Of a stretch of DNA of 64,000 bases, positions 1-8,938 are shown in pieces; position 1 is the stretch's first letter; each line of letters starts with the position of its first letter. This DNA comes from Paenibacillus sp. FSL R7-0204 (GTDB lineage Bacteria > Bacillota > Bacilli > Paenibacillales > Paenibacillaceae). The notes beneath the pieces are model-generated. The model was not told the DNA's origin, did not search any database, and was given only the letters and a program-made list of their open reading frames with translations. A program made the translations under genes and the position numbers. The stretch is taken from NCBI RefSeq assembly GCF_038002225.1, contig NZ_JBBOCA010000001.1, forward strand, positions 1,488,001 to 1,552,000, read 5' to 3'.

Positions 1-1
1 G

Positions 2-1840
2 GCAGAGCAACAAGCGGAGATTCATGCCTGGCAAGGCGTGTCCTTCACCCGTGTAACCATCAATGACGAGTTCTGGAGGCCGCGCCTGAAGGTGCTCCGG
101 CAGACCACGCTGCCGGATTGCCTGTCCAAATGTGAGGAGACCGGCCGCATCAATAATTTCGCCAAGGCCGCAGGACTGCTGGAGGGGCATTACGAAGGCA
201 AATATTATAACGACTCAGATGTCTACAAGGTGCTTGAAGGCGTTGCCTATGCACTGATGTCGGAGCGGGATGCGGCGCTGGAGGCGGAGGCTGACCGGAT
301 CATCGGGCTCATCTCGGCTGCGCAGGAAGAAGACGGCTATCTGTGTGCTTACTTTACCCTGGAGAATCCGCAGGGTAAGTGGACGGACATGGAGAAGCAC
401 GAGATGTACAACGGCGGCCATCTGATCGAAGCGGCGGTTGCCTACTATGAAGCCACCGGCAAGCGTGTGCTGCTGGAGGTGGCCTGCCGCCTGGCCGATC
501 ATTATGACAGGGTGTTCGGCCCCAGCAAGCGGCACTGGGTGGAAGGGCATGAGGAGATCGAGCTGGCGCTGGTGAAGCTGTACCGCGCCACGCAGACTGA
601 GCGCTACTGGAAGCTGGCTTTGTGGCTGCTGGAGGAGCGCGGTCATGGCCATGGCTCGGGCGCGATCTGGGACAATCCCGAATGGGGACCGGCCTATTGT
701 CAGGACGATGTTCCCGTCCGCGAGATTAAGCAGGTCACCGGCCATGCCGTCCGTGCGGTGTATCTGTATACGGCCATGGCGGATATTGTCCATACTTCAG
801 GAGATTCTGCTTATGCGGAGGCTCTGCACCGGGTCTGGACACATACGGTGGAGCGCAACATGTATGTAACGGGCGGCATCGGGCCGTCCAGGCACAATGA
901 AGGCTTCACCTCCGATTATGACCTGCCCAATGAGACAGCCTATTGCGAGACCTGCGCCGCCATTGCCATGGTGTTCTGGAATCACCGGATGAATCTGACG
1001 TTCGGGGACGGTAAATATGCCGATGTCGTAGAACGGGAAATGTATAATGGCGCTTTGTCGGGCATCTCCCTGTCGGGGGATCAATATTTCTATGAGAACC
1101 CGCTGGCCTCCCAAGGCGGGCATCATCGTGTCCCATGGTTTGAAACCTCCTGCTGTCCGACCAATCTGGCCCGTTTTCTGCCATCCCTGGGCCAGTACGC
1201 CTATGCAGTTACAGAGGATGGCCTGGCGGTGAATCAATATATGAACAACGAAGCGGAGCTGGTGCTGGGCAGCGGGCTGGGCGTCAGGCTGAAGCTAAGT
1301 ACACGGTATCCCTGGAAGGGCCGGATTGAGCTTGAAGTGAATCCTGCTGCAAATGCCCGCTTCAGTATCCGGCTGCGTGTGCCGCAGTGGTGCAGGGGAT
1401 ACCGGCTGGAGGCTGGGGGCATCAGTATCGGCGGCCCCGAAGCCCTGACCGATCAAGGGTATCTGGTGCTGGACCGGAACTGGACGCGGGGAGATAAGGT
1501 TGTGCTTGAGCTGGATATGCCCGTGAATATCGTACGGGCCAAGCCGGAGGTGGAGGCGGACAGAGGGCGGGTTGCCATGCAGCGGGGACCCGTTGTGTAT
1601 TGTCTGGAGCAGGCGGACCATGTCGGGCGTTCCTATGATACCTTCTCCATTCCGGCCGGGGCTAAGTTCCGGGTGGAGCACCTGCCGGAGCTGCTGGGCG
1701 GGGTAACGGTGCTGCATAGCCGGGATGAAGACGGCAGGCCGCTCAGGTTCATCCCCTATTATGCCTGGGACAACAGAGCGCCCGGTTTCATGCAGGTCTG
1801 GATTCGGGAACCGGAAGGAAGCGGCCTGTACAGGTTTTGA
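2..1840 (+). CDS. GH127 beta-L-arabinofuranosidase (5' end cut by window edge)
   Basis: Glycoside hydrolase family 127, which releases terminal beta-L-arabinofuranose from plant glycans. The family acts through a cysteine nucleophile beside a zinc site. Seen here: a Glu-x-x-Cys stretch near 940-955 (ETAYCETC) and a Cys-Cys pair near 1150 (FETSCCPTN), which match the Glu, Cys and nucleophile positions of the family. An alpha/alpha-barrel-like N-terminus (INDEFWRPRL) and a beta-rich C-terminus are present. The frame stays open to the first base of the window. The first possible start, GTG at 38, has no convincing ribosome site, so the gene probably begins upstream of the window. It is followed after 33 bases by a GH43 gene on the same strand, which fits an arabinan or arabinoxylan utilisation operon. 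Family is confident; exact substrate is inferred. Confidence 0.88.
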   Translation, partial: AEQQAEIHAWQGVSFTRVTINDEFWRPRLKVLRQTTLPDCLSKCEETGRINNFAKAAGLLEGHYEGKYYNDSDVYKVLEGVAYALMSERDAALEAEADRIIGLISAAQEEDGYLCAYFTLENPQGKWTDMEKHEMYNGGHLIEAAVAYYEATGKRVLLEVACRLADHYDRVFGPSKRHWVEGHEEIELALVKLYRATQTERYWKLALWLLEERGHGHGSGAIWDNPEWGPAYCQDDVPVREIKQVTGHAVRAVYLYTAMADIVHTSGDSAYAEALHRVWTHTVERNMYVTGGIGPSRHNEGFTSDYDLPNETAYCETCAAIAMVFWNHRMNLTFGDGKYADVVEREMYNGALSGISLSGDQYFYENPLASQGGHHRVPWFETSCCPTNLARFLPSLGQYAYAVTEDGLAVNQYMNNEAELVLGSGLGVRLKLSTRYPWKGRIELEVNPAANARFSIRLRVPQWCRGYRLEAGGISIGGPEALTDQGYLVLDRNWTRGDKVVLELDMPVNIVRAKPEVEADRGRVAMQRGPVVYCLEQADHVGRSYDTFSIPAGAKFRVEHLPELLGGVTVLHSRDEDGRPLRFIPYYAWDNRAPGFMQVWIREPEGSGLYRF

Positions 1841-1873
1841 ATTCGCTAGTGCAGTGCAAAGGAGGAGATTCGC

Positions 1874-2764
1874 TTGCGCGGAATTACGAACCCGGTGATC
1901 CCGGGCTGGTATGCAGACCCGGAGGCCAGAACTTATGGGGGCAGGCATTATGTGTATGCCACCAGATCTTTTACGGAATATACCCGGCAGATGAATCTGG
2001 ATGCCTTCAGTTCCGGGGATCTGGTTCATTGGACGACCCACGAGGGAATCATCGAAATGGGGGATTTCCCCTGGATCTGGAGAGCGGTATGGGCTCCGAC
2101 CCAGATAGAACATAACGGCCATCATTATCTGGTCTTTGCCTCCAACGATATCCAGAAGGACGGCGAAGCCGGCGGGCTGGAGATTGCTGTTGCGGATGCT
2201 CCCGAAGGCCCTTACAGAGGGTATCTCCACCAGCCGCTGATCGGCAGATTCATTCACGGCGCACAGCCGATTGATGCTCATCTGTTCAAGGATGATGACG
2301 GTGCGATCTATCTGTATTACGGGGGCTGGGGGCATTGCAATGTGGCCCGGATGAATGAGGAGATGACGGGGTTTGTTCCGTTCCCGGACGGAGAGGTCAT
2401 CCGGGCCATTACTCCGCCGGGTTATGTGGAGGGGCCGTGTATGATCAAGAAGGACGGCCTGTATTATCTGATGTGGTCAATGGGCGGGTGGACCAATGGG
2501 ACCTACCGGGTCGCTTATGGTGTAAGCGTAAGTCCGCTGGGACCTTTCGCGAACCACGGGACGATTCTGGAGAGACAGGAGCCGGTGGCGGAAGGCCCCG
2601 GCCATCACGGATATCTGCATCTGCCCGCGCGGGATGAGTGGCTGATTGTCTATCACCGGAGAATTATCGGAGACCGTGAGCCGGGCAATCGTATGTTATG
2701 CATCGACAGACTGGAATTCGGTGCAGGCGTTATCAAGCCGGTAAGAATGACGGATAGTTGGTAA
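1874..2764 (+). CDS. GH43 family glycosidase (arabinofuranosidase/xylosidase type)
   Basis: Five-bladed beta-propeller hydrolase of family 43, typically removing arabinose or xylose from hemicellulose side chains. The N-terminal NPVIPGWYADPEA holds the usual catalytic-base Asp. A DAHLFKDDDG blade and VEGPCMIKKDG, with the likely acid Glu, follow in the expected order. The length of 296 residues fits a single-domain GH43 without a carbohydrate-binding module. There is no signal peptide, so it probably acts in the cytoplasm on imported oligosaccharides. The start is TTG at 1874 because a strong AGGAGG lies at about 1860-1865. It lies 33 bases downstream of the GH127 gene and is presumably cotranscribed. 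GH43 subfamily and exact specificity cannot be decided by eye. Confidence 0.85.
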   Translation: MRGITNPVIPGWYADPEARTYGGRHYVYATRSFTEYTRQMNLDAFSSGDLVHWTTHEGIIEMGDFPWIWRAVWAPTQIEHNGHHYLVFASNDIQKDGEAGGLEIAVADAPEGPYRGYLHQPLIGRFIHGAQPIDAHLFKDDDGAIYLYYGGWGHCNVARMNEEMTGFVPFPDGEVIRAITPPGYVEGPCMIKKDGLYYLMWSMGGWTNGTYRVAYGVSVSPLGPFANHGTILERQEPVAEGPGHHGYLHLPARDEWLIVYHRRIIGDREPGNRMLCIDRLEFGAGVIKPVRMTDSW

Positions 2765-2848
2765 GGATGTCTGCGGCTTGGAGCTGAGCAGGAGCGTGCA
2801 GCCTGGAGATATGCAACTTGGTTCGCAGAAAACAGTGTCACCAGGGAT

Positions 2849-2874
2849 ACCTGCCCGATTACGCTCATACATTA
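2849..2874 (+). promoter_or_regulatory. Possible sigma-K-type promoter before the glycosyltransferase trio
   Basis: CATACATTA at 2866-2874 matches the sigma-K -10 consensus CATANNNTA, with an AC about 15 bases upstream at 2849-2850. It lies about 40 bases before the start of the next gene. The motif is short and may be chance; it gains weight because similar boxes sit before other units of the same locus. Confidence 0.35.
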
Positions 2875-2911
2875 TAGACAGCATAGTTTGACTAATGGAG
2901 CGTGATGCCGG

Positions 2912-4450
2912 GTGTCTTATGGAGCGATGGAGGACCGGAGTGCGGGGAAGGCTTGGGATGCTGCACAAGCGGACCGTACCGGGCGGTTGGCTGCAAGGTA
3001 CAGCTATCTGGAACGGGAAGGTCTGCTGCCGCTGCCGGTGCAGGGAGGCATTACGCTGGTGGTGGAGCTGCGGCATGCGCCGTGGTCGGGGGAGTGCCTG
3101 CGGCTGCTGCTTCAGCATTCCGGGCCAGCGGTGCGGGTGACTGCGGTTGCCATGACCGCTGATTTTCCGCTGCAAGCGTTGTCGGAGCAGTTCTCCGGGG
3201 AAGCGGGAATGCGGTTTCTGCCTTGCAGCGAGGGTGAGTATAGGGTGAATGAGGCCTTGGCTTATGCCGAGACCTCTTTTGCTGTACTGCTGGAGGACTG
3301 TGTCATGGTGGCTCCGGGCTGGCTAGGGCATCTGCTATGGCCGCCGATTGATGATCCTGCGGTGTTAGTTGTGGCTCCTTGCTCCTCCACGGAGCGGGGA
3401 GACGGGCAGCGGCAGCTGCATTTTGCCGGATATACTGAGCTGTCTGCTTACACGGCCCATACACAGGAGAAACAGCAAGGGGAATGGAGTGATGCGGAGG
3501 TTCTAACCGGTTCCTGCCTGCTTATAGCCACAGAGCTGCTGCTGAAGGTAGGCGGATTCGATGCTTCTCTGGGCGAACGCCGCCTGATCATCGCGGACTG
3601 GTGTCTGCGGGCCCGGATGCTGGGAGCGGAGCTTGCGCGCAGTGACTCGGGGTATGTTCATGTGCTGCATAGGCTGGAAGCGGACAGTGTGAAGGGGGGC
3701 GGCAGTGAAGTCCGGGGGAAGGGGGAACAGGCTTATCTGCAAAAATGGAATCTGCACAGCACTCCCTCCCCTGCGGGTACGCTCCAGATTCCCCGTGATC
3801 TCAAGGCCTGCCCTCAGCAGCCGGTCATTCCGCTTAGCCGGGATACGGTTGCCGCTGCGCTGGTTACAACGGTCGTGTATTTTGAAGAGAACTGGACGGC
3901 GGCGGATTCCCGCGAACGGCAGCAGATGCTTCAGGAGAGTCAGAGCTACGGGAATATCCGCTGGGTGTGGGTGAGGGACAGCTGGAGTCAGTCTTTTCCG
4001 GAATTTCCGGTGCATGAGCGGGATGCCGTTATTACCGTTCACGGCGAGAAGGCCTGGCTGCATGCGCTGGAGAATATTTCGGCACTTTACGGCAGTGAGA
4101 TCATAGTCTACTTATCGGCTTCCGCGTCGTACGATAACCGCTATGTGGAGAGAATGGTTCGGGTTCTTCAGCATAGCCGGGCGGATCTGATGGTCAGTTC
4201 AGATGATAATGCTGCAGAATCCGGGCTGCCGCGCACAAGCGAAGGGATTCCGCAGGTTCTTCCGCTTGAACGCATTGCACACCGAAGCGGAAGAACACCG
4301 GGGAGGATTGTGAAGCGGGAGGGCCATCTCCGCAGTCTGGAGCTTGTGCCGGACCCGGGGTTGTCTATAGATTATGCAGGAGAGACAGCAGCAACGGGCG
4401 CTGGACCGGGCAGCCTTGATGAAGCCATGCCGGGGGAGGGCCGCTTATGA
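2912..4450 (+). CDS. GT2-like glycosyltransferase domain protein
   Basis: 512-residue protein. Its middle resembles the second half of a GT-A (family 2) glycosyltransferase: a hydrophobic strand followed by an acidic LLEDCVMVAPGW segment, then GSCLLIATELLLKVGGFD and a DWCLRARMLG helix, the usual acceptor-side elements. The canonical N-terminal nucleotide-binding DDGS motif is not obvious, so it may be divergent or inactive. A second alpha/beta region from about residue 300 contains another strand-rich half. Start GTG at 2912 has a GGAG 11 bases upstream. It overlaps the next gene by 4 bases (ATGA), implying translational coupling. Context suggests surface glycan or protein glycosylation; the acceptor is unknown. 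Confidence 0.6.
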   Translation: MSYGAMEDRSAGKAWDAAQADRTGRLAARYSYLEREGLLPLPVQGGITLVVELRHAPWSGECLRLLLQHSGPAVRVTAVAMTADFPLQALSEQFSGEAGMRFLPCSEGEYRVNEALAYAETSFAVLLEDCVMVAPGWLGHLLWPPIDDPAVLVVAPCSSTERGDGQRQLHFAGYTELSAYTAHTQEKQQGEWSDAEVLTGSCLLIATELLLKVGGFDASLGERRLIIADWCLRARMLGAELARSDSGYVHVLHRLEADSVKGGGSEVRGKGEQAYLQKWNLHSTPSPAGTLQIPRDLKACPQQPVIPLSRDTVAAALVTTVVYFEENWTAADSRERQQMLQESQSYGNIRWVWVRDSWSQSFPEFPVHERDAVITVHGEKAWLHALENISALYGSEIIVYLSASASYDNRYVERMVRVLQHSRADLMVSSDDNAAESGLPRTSEGIPQVLPLERIAHRSGRTPGRIVKREGHLRSLELVPDPGLSIDYAGETAATGAGPGSLDEAMPGEGRL

Positions 4451-5787
4451 ACTATATTGTGCTCAGCCGCACGGCTTGGGAGGATTATGAGTATAAAAGA
4501 ATGCTGGAGCTCCTTCCGGAGCGCGGGGAGGTCTGCTTCACCGGAGCAATGACCCCGGTCCAGCAGCGGAGCAGCCAGGTCAGGTCTGTGACTCTGCCGG
4601 AACTGTACAAACTGAATCTCCAGGAATATACGCTGCTGGTCTCATCGCCTTACTGGCTACCGGATGTGCTGGCTCTACAGCCGGCTTATACTGTGGCTCT
4701 GCTGGAGTCTTGTCCAGCTGGGGAGGATGCTGCGCTGTGGGATAAATATAGTGCGTCTCTTGGAGCGCTGGCTGATCTTGCCGGCACCTCCTCGGAACGG
4801 ATCTATCTGGAGCAGAATCTGCGCCGGGGCCAAATCGTCTATCTGAATGGAGATGAGCCGGTGTCCTACGGACTTCTCCGCCGGGGGGAGCGGCTGTATT
4901 TTCTCTCGGATGCTGAAGCGATCTGGAACAGGGCACTGACGAAATTATGGCAGTCACCTGATTCGGTGGATGACGGGGAGTCGTATCTGGATATCCAGCG
5001 CAGGCTCCGTACCCGTTTCTATCTCTCGATGTGCGCCAAGCTGCCCGGGGAGCCTTCGGTGTATTATTTAGCGGCTTCGTATTTATATCTGCAAGGAGAT
5101 GAGACAGCTGCGCAGCTTCTGGCCCAATCTTTTGAGCTGATGCTGCTGCATGGTTATACGGAGTGTCTGCATTCACATTACCGGTTCTTCTCAGCGATGG
5201 AAGCGAAAAAGGGGAATCTTGCGCTTGCACTCCGGCAGTATGAGATTACGGCCTTTACTGAAGAGGAGCGGGCAAGGGTTACGCAGATGAAGCTATGGCT
5301 GCACGGGGGTGAGGTCCAGCAGGGGCTGCTCTGTGCAGAGCTTATGACAGTGAATGAAGACTACGCCGCAGCCATTGAACTATTGGGCCAGTTGCCTGGG
5401 CCGGAGGCAAAGCAGCGGCTGCTGCACAATTATACCGCCACCTTCCAGTGGGAGAAGGCGCTGCAGCTTCATCAGGAGCTGGCGGGGAAGGCAGGGGATA
5501 CGGGAAGCAGCAGCGCCGCCGAAAGCACGGAAGGAAAAGTGGGGAATATGCAGGGAGCAAGCCCGGGAAGGGAGACTTCTTCTGCGGATGAGCTGGCAGA
5601 ACGGATTGCCGGGCAGATGTCTGTGATTGAGGGGACCCTGCATCTCCTGTACGGCAGGCGCCATGAGGCTATCCGCAGCTTCCTGCGCTGCGCGGGTGCG
5701 GATCAGGGGGCCCGGCAGCTTTTTGCCGAAATGGCAGATCTGGAAGAAGCGGTGCAGAAGTTAAGAGGAGGGGCTGCGGGTGGCTGA
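4447..5787 (+). CDS. TPR-like protein of the glycosyltransferase locus
   Basis: 446 residues, no signal peptide. The first 150 residues (MNYIVLSRTAWEDYEYKRM onward) look like a Rossmann-type domain without a recognisable catalytic motif. From about residue 190 helical pairs follow, such as YYLAASYLYLQGDETAAQLL and NYTATFQWEKALQLHQEL, which resemble TPR repeats. A Ser/Gly/Glu-rich linker lies near residue 350-380. It starts inside the stop of the preceding gene (ATGA) and its stop overlaps the start of the following GT2 gene by 8 bases, so the three are certainly one translational unit. It may be a scaffold or a degenerate glycosyltransferase. I do not recognise a named family. Confidence 0.6.
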   Translation: MNYIVLSRTAWEDYEYKRMLELLPERGEVCFTGAMTPVQQRSSQVRSVTLPELYKLNLQEYTLLVSSPYWLPDVLALQPAYTVALLESCPAGEDAALWDKYSASLGALADLAGTSSERIYLEQNLRRGQIVYLNGDEPVSYGLLRRGERLYFLSDAEAIWNRALTKLWQSPDSVDDGESYLDIQRRLRTRFYLSMCAKLPGEPSVYYLAASYLYLQGDETAAQLLAQSFELMLLHGYTECLHSHYRFFSAMEAKKGNLALALRQYEITAFTEEERARVTQMKLWLHGGEVQQGLLCAELMTVNEDYAAAIELLGQLPGPEAKQRLLHNYTATFQWEKALQLHQELAGKAGDTGSSSAAESTEGKVGNMQGASPGRETSSADELAERIAGQMSVIEGTLHLLYGRRHEAIRSFLRCAGADQGARQLFAEMADLEEAVQKLRGGAAGG

Positions 5788-6514
5788 CCACAGGAATGAA
5801 CCGCTGCGCAAGGCTTCCGGCAACCGGCTGACAGCGATGATGCAGGTGCGCAATGAAAGCGGCCGGTATCTGGAGCAGGTACTGCAGGAGCTGAGCGGAT
5901 TTACCGATGAGATCGTCATTGTGGATGACGGCAGCACGGATGATACGGTGCGCGTGTGCCGCTCTTTTGCCAAGGTGAGCAAGGTGGTGACGCTGGAGCA
6001 CTCCCTCTTCGGGCGGGAATGGGAGCTGCGCCAGACGCTCTGGGATCTGGCGGTATCCACGCGGCCGGACTGGCTTTTGTCGGTAGATGCCGATGAGTTC
6101 TATGAAGAGCGGGCCAAGCAGGAAATACGGCGTCTGATCGACCAGGATGTCTACGATTGGGTGGCCTTCCGGATGTATGATTTCTGGGGCGGCACGACCC
6201 ATTACCGGGAAGATGAGCTCTGGAACCTTCATACGAAGCATACACGCACGCTGGTGCGATATCTGCCCGGCTTCTACTATTTCACCCCGCAGATGGATCA
6301 TCATGTCCCCCGCCTGCCGCTATCGTATGCGGTGCTGCCGGGCTTCCTGGCCGAGCTGCGGGTGAAGCACTATGGCTGGGCCCTCGAGCCTGACGCGCTG
6401 CGCAACAAGTACGACCGCTACCTGGAGCTCGACCCCGAGGGCAAATGGGGAAGCCTGGAACAATACCGCTCCATTCTGGATGAGCATCCCCGGTTGGTGG
6501 AGTGGGGGGATTAG
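5780..6514 (+). CDS. Family 2 glycosyltransferase
   Basis: Compact GT-A glycosyltransferase of 244 residues. RLTAMMQVRNESGRYLEQVL begins the nucleotide-sugar fold, IVIVDDGSTDDT is the nucleotide-binding acidic motif, and LSVDADEFYE provides the DXD-like metal site. A conserved FWGGTTHYREDELW segment follows. Start is GTG at 5780, overlapping the upstream gene by 8 bases. The downstream neighbour is convergent. Presumably transfers a sugar within the same pathway as the adjoining GT genes; donor and acceptor cannot be read from sequence. Confidence 0.82.
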   Translation: MADHRNEPLRKASGNRLTAMMQVRNESGRYLEQVLQELSGFTDEIVIVDDGSTDDTVRVCRSFAKVSKVVTLEHSLFGREWELRQTLWDLAVSTRPDWLLSVDADEFYEERAKQEIRRLIDQDVYDWVAFRMYDFWGGTTHYREDELWNLHTKHTRTLVRYLPGFYYFTPQMDHHVPRLPLSYAVLPGFLAELRVKHYGWALEPDALRNKYDRYLELDPEGKWGSLEQYRSILDEHPRLVEWGD

Positions 6515-6660
6515 GGGGCTTGGTTGCTGTCCTACTCAATAGAATCGTACCTAGATGGACTAATAATAATTGAAGTATGAGGTAAAAGTTTCCAGACATT
6601 GGGACTGCGATCCTCAAGGTCTTTTTTAAATTGAGTTGAGGGGTGAAGTCTAGCGCAGCT

Positions 6661-8619
6661 TCAGACATTGTTATCTCTGTCATCCCCACTCTGAAGCGCA
6701 GACTTCACAAGCAGCAGCCACGGAATGCTGCCTATAGGGGGGAGGTTGCCCTGTGGGTGAACCTCCGCCGCAAGAAGCAGCATGTAATAACTGAGGCCAG
6801 TGATTGCAGCAATGCTCCCGGATTGGCGAAGTGTCTGTTCATCGGCAGACGTAAGCTGCGGGACCTGCCCGCAAGACTGGGCGATGGCTGCATAGAGCAG
6901 CCATTCCGCAGCATCAGCAGGAAGGCTATAGCGTTGTGATTGCTCGATGTAATCCGCACACCATTGCATTCTAAATGAAACAGGTGCATCCAGTAGTCCT
7001 CGCAGCAGCGGCAGAGGAAGTTTGCTCCAGAGAAAGCGTATAGTGCCGAAGGGTCTGCCAAGCAGGAGCAATGTGTCCCAAGCGCCTGCCTGAAGGAGCA
7101 GTTGTGCTGCGTAAGAATAATCTGCAAAGCTTAGCGGTGTGTCTGCGCGGTGTTCCGAATCGGCCAAGCTGCCGGTATGAGGGGGACGAGTGGAGCATCC
7201 TGCCGCAGCGATTCCGCCGCTGCGGCAGGACAGGGCCCACAGATAGCCGGATACCCAAGGGTTATCCGGCGCATCTCTCTGCATCCGCGCAAGCTCGGCG
7301 GATGCAGCCCCGGGCTGTTCCGGGTCCCGGAACAGCGTCCCCAGCAGCACCTGAAGCACCTGCCGGATATTCTCCGGCAGATGCGGTGCTGCGAGAAGCG
7401 CCGCCAGCCATGGGGCGGCGCGGGCATTGAGTGCGGCAGGCACCAGCCTGCTCAGCACTCGCCGGGGCAGGGCAGGGAGCAGCTGACGCGTGAACACCGT
7501 CAGCTGCTCCGCTTGCCCGGACAGCAGGCACAGCGTGGCCAGCTGCTCCCAAGCGGCAAGATCGTCAGGCGAGCAGCCGGTCGCCTGCCTGTAATGCTCC
7601 ATGGCTTCCTCGTAGAGGAAGAGCCGCTCGCAGACCCGTCCAGCAGATACGCGGGTGCGGTAGGCTCCGCTTCCGGAGGAGGAAGGGTATTTGTGCGCGG
7701 TATCCCCGCTGTCCAGCGCCTGCAGCAGCAGAGGGTACGCCCGCCATACCTGCCCTTGCTCCATGAGCAGCCCCGCATAGCTCTCCAGCAAATCGGTGAA
7801 ATCTGCGTACAGCCCAATCCCCGCCTGATAGACAGACTCCGCGTCCGCAGGCCGCCCGCCCGCTTGGAGCGCAAAGGCTGTCTTGAGATACAGGTCAGGG
7901 GTATACCCGGAGTCTGGCGGAGCTTCCTCTAATAGTGGCAATAGAAGATCTGCCGCCGCCTGATATTGTCCCTGCTGGTAATATTCTGTGCCCAGTGCGT
8001 ACCGCAGAGGAACGCTGTCCGGTTCAAGCCGCAGAGCAGCGTGGATCAGCTCCAGATTTCGGCTGGCTTTATTTTTGCGCTGAAGCTCATCATCCAGATA
8101 GCCGTAGTGATGGACAGGCAGACGGGCATAAGCGATATGTCCTCCGGGGAGGCTCCAGATGCTGGAGGCCGCCTCTTCATGAATGCTCCCGCGAAAATAG
8201 ATGCGTGAATCATTACGGAACAGCCGGCACACATTGTCTGTCACGTATTCGCGCCTGGAGCCCTCCCCCACGTAATGGATAAAAGGCAGGAAATACCCGT
8301 CCGCACGCTCCGATTCCAGCAGAAACTCCAATGCCTCCACCTTCCAGTCAGCAAGGGCTTCATCTGCATCCAGCACCAGAATCCAGCCATAGGAGGCCAG
8401 CTGTAGGGTATGATTACGGGCTTTGGAGAAATCATGCTCCCAGGGCAACCGGATCACCCGGGCACCGAACCTGCGGGCGATAGCCCTACTGTTATCCTCT
8501 GATCCGGTATCTGCGATGATGATCTCCGAGACCATACCCTGAACAGACCGCAGGCATTGCTCCAGATGCTGCGCCTCATTCCTGACGATCATGCAGAGCG
8601 AGATTCCGGGAGTATCCAT
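6661..8619 (-). CDS. Family 2 glycosyltransferase fused to TPR repeats
   Basis: N-terminal GT2 domain: ISLCMIVRNEAQHLEQCL, then IIADTGSEDNS (nucleotide-binding acids) and ILVLDADEAL (DXD-type). An HHYGYLDDELQRKNKASRN element follows, typical of GT2-TPR proteins. After about residue 220 come helical repeats (LRYALGTEYYQQGQYQAAADLL and similar) to the end. An upstream GTG at 8673 is possible, but I place the start at ATG 8619, preceded by GAGAGGAG ten bases away. Length is then 652 residues. It is the last of three paralogous minus-strand GT-TPR genes downstream of a Thr-rich fibre gene. Cytoplasmic; likely a protein- or glycan-directed transferase. Confidence 0.82.
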   Translation of the reverse strand: MDTPGISLCMIVRNEAQHLEQCLRSVQGMVSEIIIADTGSEDNSRAIARRFGARVIRLPWEHDFSKARNHTLQLASYGWILVLDADEALADWKVEALEFLLESERADGYFLPFIHYVGEGSRREYVTDNVCRLFRNDSRIYFRGSIHEEAASSIWSLPGGHIAYARLPVHHYGYLDDELQRKNKASRNLELIHAALRLEPDSVPLRYALGTEYYQQGQYQAAADLLLPLLEEAPPDSGYTPDLYLKTAFALQAGGRPADAESVYQAGIGLYADFTDLLESYAGLLMEQGQVWRAYPLLLQALDSGDTAHKYPSSSGSGAYRTRVSAGRVCERLFLYEEAMEHYRQATGCSPDDLAAWEQLATLCLLSGQAEQLTVFTRQLLPALPRRVLSRLVPAALNARAAPWLAALLAAPHLPENIRQVLQVLLGTLFRDPEQPGAASAELARMQRDAPDNPWVSGYLWALSCRSGGIAAAGCSTRPPHTGSLADSEHRADTPLSFADYSYAAQLLLQAGAWDTLLLLGRPFGTIRFLWSKLPLPLLRGLLDAPVSFRMQWCADYIEQSQRYSLPADAAEWLLYAAIAQSCGQVPQLTSADEQTLRQSGSIAAITGLSYYMLLLAAEVHPQGNLPPIGSIPWLLLVKSALQSGDDRDNNV

Positions 8620-8938
8620 GGTCTGTAAGCTCCTCTCTAACAGTATCTGATTGAAAAAGTGGGAGTGCAACACAAACAGGTATACTCCTGACGGACTGGA
8701 GAGCCGTTATTTCCCCAAAATCAGCACTTTTTACGGAGTGGCGGACTGAGAGGACCCTAATGTCTCTCTAACCGATGATTTTGGACAGCAGATCCGCCTT
8801 TAAGCGCTGTGGAGTCCGTAACTCTTCCGAATCATGCGTTTTCTCCAAAATAAACGATCCTGTGTCCGCAACGCTCAGCGTTTTAGTTGTACCAATTACA
8901 ATTAAGACCTATCGTAACTCGGATCATCTGTTGATGTA
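8620..8938. repeat. Gene-free spacer with repeat-like palindromic segments
   Basis: No open reading frame of note. The spacer contains three loosely related blocks that alternate GGACT/GGAGTCC-type half-sites with tracts such as TTTCCCCAAAAT, GATTTTGGA and TTTTCTCCAAAAT (about 8690-8720, 8735-8790, 8808-8870). This arrangement looks like an interspersed intergenic repeat rather than unique promoter DNA. I have an unverified impression of similar spacers in Paenibacillus genomes. Confidence 0.4.

Noticed and set aside
1295..2335. 346-codon minus-strand ORF opposite GH127/GH43
   Set aside because: Antisense shadow of two clear glycosidase genes in GC-rich DNA; no family resemblance.
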